DNA of 43,411 nucleotides. Source: Oscillospiraceae bacterium. GTDB taxonomy: Bacteria; Bacillota; Clostridia; Oscillospirales; Oscillospiraceae. The notes beneath the pieces were generated by a model. It made no database searches. It was not told the DNA's origin and worked only from the letters and a program-made list of their open reading frames with translations. Below are positions 8,049 through 15,229 of this stretch, in pieces. Made by a program: the position numbers and the translations under genes. Each line of letters begins with the position of its first letter. The first letter of the stretch is position 1. The DNA is taken from assembly GCA_902765595.1 (NCBI GenBank), contig CACXAQ010000009.1, forward strand, positions 1 through 43,411, given 5' to 3'.

Positions 8049-8651
8049 TCACATGTTGAAGGTCTGGGTGCTGTCCAGGCCCAGGTGAGCGGCCACGTTT
8101 TCCACCGCGTTCAGGTCGAAGTCGAAAGCGGGCTCCGCCTGGGGCTGCTCCTCGACGACGACGGGGGCTTCCTCCGCGGGGGCCTCTTCCTGCGCGGGGA
8201 CGTAATCGGCGGCGATGGTGTCCAGCTTGCGGAGCTGATCGCCGCAGAGGCTGCGGACAGAGTCAAAGTACTTGGCAGTGGCGGCCTGGGCGTCAGCCAG
8301 ACGGCGCTTCTGGATCTCGGTCTCCTCCTCGATGGAGCCGATGCGGGCCTTGACCTGACGCTCGGCGTCGGCGATCATGGCGGCGGCGCGGTCCTTGGCT
8401 TCCTTCTCGATCTGAACGGCCAGCTTCTGCGCGGACAGCAGCGCCAGATTCAGGGCCTCCTCATTGCCGCGGTACTCCTCGATCTTGTCGACCAGGACCT
8501 TCATCTTGGCCTTCAGAACCGCGTTCTCCTTCTGGGAAGCGGCGACCTCTTCGGCCAGCTGATCCAAAAAATCGTCAACGGAGGCGGGCTCATAGCCGTT
8601 GATGCGGGCCCGTTCAAAGGTTCTTTCGCGAATGTCCTGCGCAGTAATCAT
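8049..8651 (-). CDS. divIVA: DivIVA-domain cell division/polarity protein
   Basis: A 200-residue coiled-coil protein. The N-terminal DivIVA signature (ITAQDIRERTFERARINGYE, followed by SVDDFLDQL) binds curved membrane at division septa and poles. The middle (~40-135) is a long Lys/Glu/Ala coiled coil that oligomerises the protein, and the tail is acidic and Pro-rich. In Firmicutes it marks septa for cell wall and division proteins. Upstream in-frame starts at 8663 (GTG) and 8657 (ATG) overlap or crowd the ribosome site AAAGGTGG; the ATG at 8651 sits 8 nt from it and gives the family-standard N-terminus. It follows sepF by 44 nt. Confidence 0.9.
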   Translation of the reverse strand: MITAQDIRERTFERARINGYEPASVDDFLDQLAEEVAASQKENAVLKAKMKVLVDKIEEYRGNEEALNLALLSAQKLAVQIEKEAKDRAAAMIADAERQVKARIGSIEEETEIQKRRLADAQAATAKYFDSVRSLCGDQLRKLDTIAADYVPAQEEAPAEEAPVVVEEQPQAEPAFDFDLNAVENVAAHLGLDSTQTFNM

Positions 8652-8695
8652 ATCCATATCCACCTTTCAAATGAATAGTCTTTCTTGTTTGGGGT

Positions 8696-9244
8696 TTATA
8701 AATATTGGCCGTCGGTCTCCGCCTGATCGGGCGCGGCGCCGAGAAGGTCAACATTTTCCGGAGAGATAAAATAGGTCTTTGCCGAGATGGGAGTGATCTT
8801 CCCCTGCAGGGCAAAGGTGATGCCGGACATGAAGTCCAGCAGACGGCGGGCGCTGTCCGTGGGGACGCCGTCCAGCGTCATGACCAGGGAGTGATCGGCC
8901 ATCAGATGATTGACCAGATCCCCGGCCTCCTCAAAGGTCTTGGGGTTAAAAAGAATGACTTTCGTCTCGTTTCCGCCCACGTCCACCACGCGCTCCCGCG
9001 CGGGCTTGCGGACCTTGCGGCCGAGACCGCCGAACAGACCGCCCTCCGCACTCTCGCGGGCGGGCTGTTTTTCTTCCGCGGGCTCAAGCTTTCCCGCGGG
9101 CTCGCTGCCGAATACGCTTTCAAATTCCTTCTGGGCGGCGCTGGGTGCGGGTGCGTCCCGCAGACTGCTGTCGGCGCCCTCAAAGAAATCGTTGTCGTCA
9201 TCATAGGGCTGGGTCAGTTTTCGCAGTTCGTCCATGAAACCCAT
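8696..9244 (-). CDS. sepF: Cell division protein SepF (FtsZ-ring anchor)
   Basis: A 182-residue protein. The N-terminus MGFMDELRKLTQPYD is the amphipathic membrane-binding helix of SepF; an acidic linker follows, and the C-terminal ~90 residues are the SepF core that binds the FtsZ tail and polymerises into rings. It tethers the Z-ring to the membrane alongside or instead of FtsA. The linker is longer and more charged than in Bacillus. It lies between yggS and divIVA. The ylmG and ylmH genes that often sit between sepF and divIVA in Firmicutes are absent. Confidence 0.93.
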   Translation of the reverse strand: MGFMDELRKLTQPYDDDNDFFEGADSSLRDAPAPSAAQKEFESVFGSEPAGKLEPAEEKQPARESAEGGLFGGLGRKVRKPARERVVDVGGNETKVILFNPKTFEEAGDLVNHLMADHSLVMTLDGVPTDSARRLLDFMSGITFALQGKITPISAKTYFISPENVDLLGAAPDQAETDGQYL

Positions 9245-9268
9245 GGTATTTCCTCCAGTGTGCGTTGC

Positions 9269-9979
9269 TCAGGGGACCCTTGGCGCGCCGTAATTGCGCG
9301 GGCCGAAGATGCGGCTACCCACCCGGACCAGATTGGCCCCGCAGGCAATGGCCTCGGCATAATCGCCGGACATCCCCATGGACAGAAAATCCATAGATAC
9401 ATTATCGTATTTTTTTTCGCTATTGTCAATAAAAAGCTGCTTCATTCGGAGAAAAAAAGGTCGATTCTCTTCCGGCGCGGAGCAGACCGGCGGGATCGCC
9501 ATCAATCCCCGGACCCGGAGCCCGGGAAGATGGGAAGCGGCCTCCAGCGCCGCAGGGATCTCCTCCGGGGCAAAGCCGGACTTGGAGGCCTCGGCGCCGA
9601 TGTTGACCTCCAGCAGCACGTCCTGGGTGAGGCCCCGGGAGGCGGCAGTCCGGGAGATCGTCTCCAGCAGCGGCAGACTGTCCACCCCGTGGATCAGCTC
9701 CGCCAGGCCCACCACCTGCTTGACCTTGTTTTTCTGCAAATGGCCGATAAAGTGCAGCGGCACGCCGTCATAGGCGCCTTGCTTCTGCTTTTCCAGCATT
9801 TCCTGCACCCGGTTTTCCCCGCACAGGTCTACCCCGGCGCGGATGGCCTCCCGCACCCGGTCCGCGTCGTTCATCTTGGTGGCGGCCAGCAGCAGGATCT
9901 CCTTCGGGTCCCGGCCGGCCTCCCGGGCTGCCCGGTCCATAACTTCCCGCACGGCGGCGACGTTTTCGGCAATGTTCAT
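9269..9979 (-). CDS. yggS: YggS/YlmE-family PLP homeostasis protein
   Basis: A 236-residue single-domain fold-type III PLP-binding protein (PLPBP). The PLP lysine is K35 in LAATKMN; the later phosphate-binding segment includes FLSMGMSGDY and VGSRIFG. It has no known catalytic activity and buffers cytoplasmic pyridoxal phosphate; loss disturbs vitamin B6 and amino-acid pools in other bacteria. The ATG at 9979 sits 6 nt after GAGGTG; the in-frame GTG at 9988 overlaps that site. It is the conserved upstream neighbour of sepF. Confidence 0.93.
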   Translation of the reverse strand: MNIAENVAAVREVMDRAAREAGRDPKEILLLAATKMNDADRVREAIRAGVDLCGENRVQEMLEKQKQGAYDGVPLHFIGHLQKNKVKQVVGLAELIHGVDSLPLLETISRTAASRGLTQDVLLEVNIGAEASKSGFAPEEIPAALEAASHLPGLRVRGLMAIPPVCSAPEENRPFFLRMKQLFIDNSEKKYDNVSMDFLSMGMSGDYAEAIACGANLVRVGSRIFGPRNYGAPRVP

Positions 9980-10036
9980 GGTCTGCACCTCTGTCTGTCT
10001 TTTGATCCTGCGCTTCCCACCGGGGGCGCTGCCGCT

Positions 10037-10120
10037 CTACAAAAACACGGCGGCGGCGAGCCAGGCGCAGGCCGCCAGGAACAGCGCCGCCGCGATCAGG
10101 TCACGAAAGGGATCAGCCAT
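10037..10120 (-). CDS. Predicted 27-residue membrane peptide overlapping the end of hfq
   Basis: An ATG at 10120 opens a 27-codon frame that overlaps the hfq stop codon by 8 nt and ends at a TAG at 10037-10039. GGAG lies 4 nt before the start, inside the last hfq codons, as expected for translational coupling. The peptide begins MADPFRD and is otherwise almost entirely Ala/Leu/Phe/Val with one Cys and one Trp: a single membrane helix. It lies in the 133-nt gap between hfq and yggS. Too short for family assignment; called from start context, overlap and composition. Confidence 0.5.
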   Translation of the reverse strand: MADPFRDLIAAALFLAACAWLAAAVFL

Positions 10121-10340
10121 CGCTCTCCATGGTCAGGGGCCGGGGCGGAACGATGGTGGAAATGGCGTGCTTGTAGATGAGCTGCTGCTTGCCTTCGGAG
10201 TCCAGGATCACCGTGAAGCCGTCAAAACCCTTGACCACGCCGTGAAGTTGAAAGCCGTTCATCAGAAACATGGTCACGGTCAGGCGGTCCTTCCGGGCCT
10301 GGTTGAGAAACGCGTCCTGTAGATTTTGTGTCTTTTGCAT
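10113..10340 (-). CDS. hfq: RNA chaperone Hfq
   Basis: A 75-residue Sm-like protein that forms a hexameric ring and promotes base pairing of small RNAs with mRNAs. The Sm1 motif includes [19 protein letters not shown] and the Sm2 motif is the KHAIST segment. Length equals the Hfq core without the long tail of enterobacteria. AAGGAGC precedes the start. It lies downstream of miaA, the order conserved in many bacteria, with a 90-nt gap that may hold a separate promoter. Confidence 0.95.
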   Translation of the reverse strand: MQKTQNLQDAFLNQARKDRLTVTMFLMNGFQLHGVVKGFDGFTVILDSEGKQQLIYKHAISTIVPPRPLTMESDG

Positions 10341-10430
10341 GAGATCTGCTCCTTTTTATGTAGTTGTCCGCAGTCTGCGGCCAACTCATCATAAACCGAA
10401 GCAAAGGGGGAATTTTGTCGAAATCGGGGG

Positions 10431-11360
10431 CTACAGCCACTTTTCCAGCTCGCCCAGCGCCCGGTCGAAACGGGGCTCCCGCTCCCAGCGGATCCACCGG
10501 GCCTCCCGGTTCCTGCCGAACCAGGTGAGCTGGCGCTTGGCATAGCGGCGGCTGTTGAGCTGGATCCTCTCCACAGCCTCCTGCCGGGAGATGCTCCCCT
10601 CCAGGGCCTGCACGGCCTCCTTGTAGCCGATGGCCTGCATGGCAGTGCAGGCGGGGGAAAGCCCCTCCTTCAGCAGGGCCTCCACCTCGTCAAAGAGCCC
10701 GGCGTCTACCATCTGCTCCACTCGCCGGTCGATGCGGGCATAGAGATCCGCCCGGTCGGCAAAGCTCAGGACGATGGTTTTGGCCTGATAGCGGGGCGGC
10801 AGAGCCTGGGTCTCCCGGTCGTGCTGGGTGATGGTCTTGCCGGTGAGTTGGTAGATCTCCATGGCCCGGACGATGCGCCGCCGGTCCCCGGGGTGGAGCT
10901 TTGCCGCCCGCTCCGGGTCAAAGGCACGGAGCCTTTCCAGCATTGCCTCCCCGCCCAGGCGCTCATAATCCGCTTCCAGCCGGAGGCGCAGGGCGTCGTC
11001 CCCCTCCTGCCGCCCGGCGAAATCCCGCCCGGCCAGGAGCGAGTCGATATAGAGCCCGGTGCCGCCCACGATGACGGGGATCTTCCCCCGGGCCAGCAGC
11101 CCGTCGCAGACGGCGGAGGCCTCCTGCACGTAGCGGGAGACGGAATAGTCCTCCCAGGGCTCACACACGTCCAGCATGTGGTGGGGGACCCGGGCCCGCT
11201 CCTCCGCCGTCGCCTTGGCGGTGCCGATGTCCATGCGGCGGTAGACCTGCATGGAATCGGCGGAGACGATCTCCCCGCCCAGGCGCAGGGCAAGCTCGAT
11301 GCCCAGGGCCGTTTTGCCCGTGGCGGTGGGCCCGCAGACCACGATGACCTTGTTCTTCAT
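10431..11360 (-). CDS. miaA: tRNA dimethylallyltransferase MiaA
   Basis: A 309-residue enzyme that adds a dimethylallyl group to N6 of adenosine 37 in tRNAs reading UNN codons. The P-loop GPTATGKT is at 10-17; the following SADSMQVYR and the GGTGLY motif are diagnostic. The product is the substrate of MiaB, encoded divergently at 13353, so this locus holds both steps of ms2i6A37 formation. Its start overlaps the mutL stop by 4 nt (ATGA), so mutL and miaA are coupled. Confidence 0.95.
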   Translation of the reverse strand: MKNKVIVVCGPTATGKTALGIELALRLGGEIVSADSMQVYRRMDIGTAKATAEERARVPHHMLDVCEPWEDYSVSRYVQEASAVCDGLLARGKIPVIVGGTGLYIDSLLAGRDFAGRQEGDDALRLRLEADYERLGGEAMLERLRAFDPERAAKLHPGDRRRIVRAMEIYQLTGKTITQHDRETQALPPRYQAKTIVLSFADRADLYARIDRRVEQMVDAGLFDEVEALLKEGLSPACTAMQAIGYKEAVQALEGSISRQEAVERIQLNSRRYAKRQLTWFGRNREARWIRWEREPRFDRALGELEKWL

Positions 11361-13234
11361 ACGATCCTCTTGAACATCTTGTCCAGATCCTTCCGGGTCA
11401 ATACCGCCGAGACGGGCCGCCCGTGGGGGCAGTATTTCACCCGCCCGCTGAGCACCTCCTCCACGATCCGCTCCAGCTCCGCCCGGCCGGTGTCCCAGCC
11501 GGCCTTGATGGCGGCCTTGCAGGCCACGGTGTGCAGGATCTCGTCCCGGGCGCTCTGGGGGTCCGGGGCTTTGCCCCGGCGCAGCTTCTCCAGGATCTCC
11601 TCCACGGCGGGGACGCCGTCCGAGGGGAGCATGTCCGCCGGGACGGCCCGGAGGATGTATTCCCGCTGGCCGAAGGGCTCGATCTCAAAGCCAAGCTCCC
11701 GCAGCAGACTGTCGTACTGCTCCAGCAGCTCCCCGTCTCCCGGGTCGGGCCGGAGGGTCACCGGGGCCAGCAGGGTCTGGGACATGATCGTCCGATCCTG
11801 GGCCTTGAGCCGGTCGAAGTTCATCCGCTCGTGGGCTGCGTGTTTATCGATCAGCAACAGCTGATCCCCTACCTCCACCAGGATGTAGGTTTTCATGGCC
11901 TCCCCCAGTATCTTGTGGTCGGGAATGCGCGGGCTTTCAACATTTTGAACAGACTTTTCCACAGAAGGGGTCGGCGCAGGGGGCTCGAAGCCGGTCGGGA
12001 CCGGGGGCTTTTCCACGGGTCCCGTCGGTTTCGCGTCGGCGTACAGATCCAGCCTTGTCTGGATCGGCATCTCCGGCGCCCGCAGGGTCATGCCGCCGCC
12101 GAAGGGCGGCTCCGGTCTGGGGGCGGGCCGGGGCGAGGCGGGGGCGGCCTGGGCCGCCCGGTACTGCTCCGCGCTCATGCTGCGGAAAAAGTCCTGCCGG
12201 GGGGCCTCCGTCCTGCGGACGGGGGCGGCTTCTCTCCCGCTCCGGTCCTCTCCCTGCAGGGCGGCCAGTACCGTGTGGTACACCAAGTCGAAGACCCGCT
12301 TTTCGTAGGAGAATTTCACCTCGGTCTTGGCGGGGTGGACGTTCACGTCCACGCTGCCCAGGCTCAAGTCCAGATACAGCGCGCAGGCGGGGTAGCGCCC
12401 GGTGAGCAGCGTGTTTTTATAGGCCTGCTCCAGGGCGGCCTGCAGCAGCTGGGACTTGATGAAGCGGCCGTTGCAGTAGAAGAACTGGGCGGCCCGGTTG
12501 CCCCGCCCCGCCGAGGGGGAGGACACGAAGCCGGAGACCGTCATCCCCTCGTCCTCGCCCCGGCAGGGCAGCAGCGTGGAGGCCAGCTCCCGGCCCAGCA
12601 GGGAATAGACGCAGGAGTCCTGCCGCCCGTCGCCGGGGGAGAAAAACTCCTCGCTGCCGTCCCGGATCATGCGCACGGAGACCTCCGGTCTCCCCAGGGC
12701 GCAGCGCAGCGCCGCCTGCACGCAGGCAGAGGCCTCGCTGCGGTCGGATTTCAGAAATTTCAGCCGGGCGGGGGTGTTATAGAACAGATCCCGCACCACC
12801 AGGGTGGTGCCCTCCGGGCAGCCGGCGGGGCCCATCTCCTGGATGTCCCCGGCGGTCAGCGTCACCAGGGTGCCCTCCCGGTCGCCCCGGCGGCGGGTTG
12901 TCAGCTCAATGTGGGAAACCGCCGAGATGGCGGCCAGAGCCTCGCCCCGGAAGCCCATGGTGCCGATGGCCTCCAGGCCCCGCTCGTCCCGGAGCTTGGA
13001 GGTGGCGTGGCGCAGGAAGGCCACGCCCGCGTCCTCCGGCGCCATGCCGCAGCCGTCGTCGGTGACGCGGATATAGGGGACCCCGCCGCCGCGGATCTCC
13101 ACGGTGAGGTTCCTCGCCCCGGCGTCAAAGGAGTTTTCCATCAGCTCCTTGACGACGGAGGCGGGCCGCTCCACCACTTCGCCGGCGGCGATCAGATCGG
13201 CCACATGGGGGTCGAGAATTTGGATCACAGGCAT
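11357..13234 (-). CDS. mutL: DNA mismatch repair protein MutL
   Basis: A 624-residue mismatch repair ATPase. The N-terminal GHKL domain shows ENSFDAGA, DDGCGM and GFRGEAL. A Pro-rich linker (about 340-430) joins the C-terminal dimerisation/endonuclease domain, which carries DKHAAHERMNFD (the DQHA-x2-E-x4-E site with conservative changes), ACKAAIKAG and CPHGRP, so this MutL should be a nicking endonuclease as in other non-MutH bacteria. The start at 13234 lies 9 nt from GGAG; a longer in-frame start at 13300 is unsupported. It is divergent from miaB, and mutS lies 2 kb away on the other strand, so both mismatch repair genes flank miaB. Confidence 0.95.
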   Translation of the reverse strand: MPVIQILDPHVADLIAAGEVVERPASVVKELMENSFDAGARNLTVEIRGGGVPYIRVTDDGCGMAPEDAGVAFLRHATSKLRDERGLEAIGTMGFRGEALAAISAVSHIELTTRRRGDREGTLVTLTAGDIQEMGPAGCPEGTTLVVRDLFYNTPARLKFLKSDRSEASACVQAALRCALGRPEVSVRMIRDGSEEFFSPGDGRQDSCVYSLLGRELASTLLPCRGEDEGMTVSGFVSSPSAGRGNRAAQFFYCNGRFIKSQLLQAALEQAYKNTLLTGRYPACALYLDLSLGSVDVNVHPAKTEVKFSYEKRVFDLVYHTVLAALQGEDRSGREAAPVRRTEAPRQDFFRSMSAEQYRAAQAAPASPRPAPRPEPPFGGGMTLRAPEMPIQTRLDLYADAKPTGPVEKPPVPTGFEPPAPTPSVEKSVQNVESPRIPDHKILGEAMKTYILVEVGDQLLLIDKHAAHERMNFDRLKAQDRTIMSQTLLAPVTLRPDPGDGELLEQYDSLLRELGFEIEPFGQREYILRAVPADMLPSDGVPAVEEILEKLRRGKAPDPQSARDEILHTVACKAAIKAGWDTGRAELERIVEEVLSGRVKYCPHGRPVSAVLTRKDLDKMFKRIV

Positions 13235-13270
13235 ACGATCAACTCCGATTGTTTTCGCTTTCTGACAATC

Positions 13271-13317
13271 ATTATACCTGATTTGAGTTGAAACTTCCAT
13301 AGTTTTTGTGTTAGAAT
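13271..13317. promoter_or_regulatory. Divergent promoters of mutL and miaB
   Basis: Plus strand: TTGAAA (13288-13293), 18-bp spacer, TAGAAT (13312-13317) with an extended TG one base upstream; this would drive miaB. Minus strand: TATAAT (13276-13271) for mutL, with no clear -35 hexamer. Confidence 0.6.
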
Positions 13318-13352
13318 ACTATGAATATTTATGTGTACAGAGGAAGCGGATT

Positions 13353-14774
13353 ATGAGCTATATCAGAAAAGAGATCGCCCCCGAAGAGATCGCCCGGCAG
13401 GAGGAGATCTGCCATCGGCTCTTCGACCGGGTCACAGCCGACGGGCAGCGGCCCCTGGCCATGGTGGACACCTACGGCTGCCAGCAGAACGAGGCCGACA
13501 GCGAAAAGCTGCGGGGCTACCTGGCGGAGATGGGCTACGGCTTTACCCAGGATGAGTTCCAGGCGGACGTGATCGTGGTGAACACCTGCGCCGTGCGGGA
13601 GCACGCGGAGATGCGGGTCTTCGGCAACGTGGGCGCCTTGAATCACAGCAAGAAGGCCAGGCCCAGCCAGATCATCGCCGTCTGCGGCTGCATGGTGCAG
13701 CAGCCCCACATCGCCGAGAAGATCAAAAAGTCCTATCCCATCGTGGATCTGGTCTTCGGGCCCCACGAGCTCTGGCGTTTCCCGGAGCTGCTGGAGCGGG
13801 CCATGAACGGCAAAAAGAGGGTCTTCGCCACCGAGAAGAGCGACGGCGCCGTGGCCGAGGGCATCCCCCAGCGGCGGGACGGGTCCGTCAAGGCCTGGCT
13901 CTCCATCATGTACGGCTGCAACAACTTCTGCACCTACTGCATCGTGCCCTACGTCCGGGGCCGGGAGCGTTCCCGAAAGCCGGAGGACGTGGTACGGGAG
14001 GCCAGGGAACTGATCGAGGCCGGGTATAAGGACATCACCCTTCTGGGCCAGAACGTGAATTCCTACGGAAAGGACCTTGGCACGGGGGTGGACTTTGCCG
14101 ATCTCATCCGCATGGTGGACGCCATCCCGGGGGACTATGTCCTCCGCTTCATGACCAGCCATCCCAAGGACGCCACGGAAAAGCTCTTCCGCACCATGGC
14201 GGAGAGCGCCCATTGCGCCCACCAGCTCCATCTGCCCGTCCAGTCCGGCAACGACCGGGTGCTCCGGGCCATGAACCGCAGCTACACCCGGCAGAAGTAC
14301 CTGGACCAGGTTGCCCTGGCCCGGCAGTATATGCCGGATCTGGTGCTGACCACGGACATCATCGTGGGCTTCCCCGGGGAGACGGAGGAGGAGTTTCAGG
14401 ACACCCTCTCTCTCTGCGAAGAAGTGCGCTACGACGCCATGTTCACCTTCATCTACTCCAAGCGGGTGGGCACCCCCGCCGCCTCCATGCCGGACCCCTA
14501 CACCCGGGCCGACAAGCAGAAGCACTTTGACGCGCTCACGGAGCTGAGTAACCGCATCTCCGGCGAGAAGCACCGGGAATACGAGGGCAAGACCCTCCGG
14601 GTGCTCATCGACGGGGAGACCGGCCGGGAGGAGTACAACCTCTCCAGCCGCACCGGCGGCGGCAGGCTGGTGCACCTGAAGGGCGACCCCGCCCTGATCG
14701 GGCAGTTTGCTGACGTGAGGATCACCGCCTCCAACACCTGGGCGCTCTATGGAGAAATTCGGAATGCGGAATGA
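13353..14774 (+). CDS. miaB: tRNA-2-methylthio-N6-dimethylallyladenosine synthase MiaB
   Basis: A 473-residue radical SAM methylthiotransferase that converts i6A37 to ms2i6A37 in tRNA. The N-terminal UPF0004 domain binds the auxiliary cluster with Cys residues in TYGCQQNE, NTCAVRE and CGCMVQ; the radical SAM motif is C-N-N-F-C-T-Y-C; a TRAM domain ends the protein. The start at 13353 follows GAGGAAG. The last residues (EIRNAE) and stop codon are encoded by a heptamer repeat array that also begins the next cassette, so the natural C-terminus appears to have been replaced by inserted sequence. Confidence 0.94.
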   Translation: MSYIRKEIAPEEIARQEEICHRLFDRVTADGQRPLAMVDTYGCQQNEADSEKLRGYLAEMGYGFTQDEFQADVIVVNTCAVREHAEMRVFGNVGALNHSKKARPSQIIAVCGCMVQQPHIAEKIKKSYPIVDLVFGPHELWRFPELLERAMNGKKRVFATEKSDGAVAEGIPQRRDGSVKAWLSIMYGCNNFCTYCIVPYVRGRERSRKPEDVVREARELIEAGYKDITLLGQNVNSYGKDLGTGVDFADLIRMVDAIPGDYVLRFMTSHPKDATEKLFRTMAESAHCAHQLHLPVQSGNDRVLRAMNRSYTRQKYLDQVALARQYMPDLVLTTDIIVGFPGETEEEFQDTLSLCEEVRYDAMFTFIYSKRVGTPAASMPDPYTRADKQKHFDALTELSNRISGEKHREYEGKTLRVLIDGETGREEYNLSSRTGGGRLVHLKGDPALIGQFADVRITASNTWALYGEIRNAE

Positions 14775-14791
14775 AGAATTCGGAATGGAAA
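14757..14791 (+). repeat. Heptamer repeat array, left flank of four-helix-bundle cassette
   Basis: Five successive 7-nt units: ATTCGGA, ATGCGGA, ATGAAGA, ATTCGGA, ATGGAAA. The array supplies the miaB stop codon and the start region of the next gene. It is the inverted counterpart of the array at 15194-15228. Confidence 0.8.
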
Positions 14792-15162
14792 AGAAAAAGA
14801 GCGGCCCAAACGCGATAGCGGAGAAAAGCAAGCGATTTGCTCTTAGGATCATCCGGCTTTATCGGTTCCTGACAGAAGAAAAGCACGAATTCGTGCTGGC
14901 AAAACAGCTTCTGCGGAGCGGGACCAGTATCGGCGCTAATATCCGAGAGGCTTTAAGAGGGCAGTCCCGTGCGGATTTTTATGCAAAGCTTTCCATATCG
15001 CTGAAAGAGGCAGAGGAAACGCTGTATTGGTTGGAGCTGCTGAACGAAAGCGGCTATTTGGACAAGGCTGGGTTCGAGAGCATATGTGAGGATTGCCAAG
15101 AACTGATCCGCCTGTTGGTTTCCATTACGAAAACGCTTCGGAACAGCACAAAAGACAGATAA
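14785..15162 (+). CDS. Four-helix-bundle protein (23S rRNA intervening-sequence protein family)
   Basis: 125 residues from the ATG at 14785, or 137 from 14749; the first ~12 residues of the longer form are just translated heptamer repeats. The family core is visible: helix 1 with ARRIIRLYR-like spacing (ALRIIRLYRF), then LAKQLLRSGTSIGANIREAL, which is the hallmark of the S23/IVP family (TIGR02436), then SLKEAEETLYWLELL. Members form pentameric four-helix barrels; relatives occur in 23S rRNA intervening sequences and as Avd in diversity-generating retroelements. No function is proven. Here it is a lone cassette between inverted heptamer arrays, wedged between miaB and mutS, with lower GC than both neighbours. 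The start codon is uncertain. Confidence 0.85.
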   Translation: MEKKKSGPNAIAEKSKRFALRIIRLYRFLTEEKHEFVLAKQLLRSGTSIGANIREALRGQSRADFYAKLSISLKEAEETLYWLELLNESGYLDKAGFESICEDCQELIRLLVSITKTLRNSTKDR

Positions 15163-15193
15163 AAAGGAGGAGGAATCCGCGGTCGGTTCGGAT

Positions 15194-15228
15194 GAATTCC
15201 GAATTCCGAAATCCGAATTCCAAATTAT
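15194..15228 (-). repeat. Heptamer repeat array, right flank of four-helix-bundle cassette
   Basis: Units GAATTCC, GAATTCC, GAAATCC, GAATTCC, AAATTAT in direct succession; on the minus strand they read as CGGAATT-type units like those at 14757. The array ends 2 nt before the mutS start codon. Confidence 0.8.
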
Positions 15229-15229
15229 C

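Noticed and set aside
14757-15228. CRISPR array from regular short repeats
   Set aside because: Units are contiguous 7-mers without spacers; no cas genes anywhere in the window.
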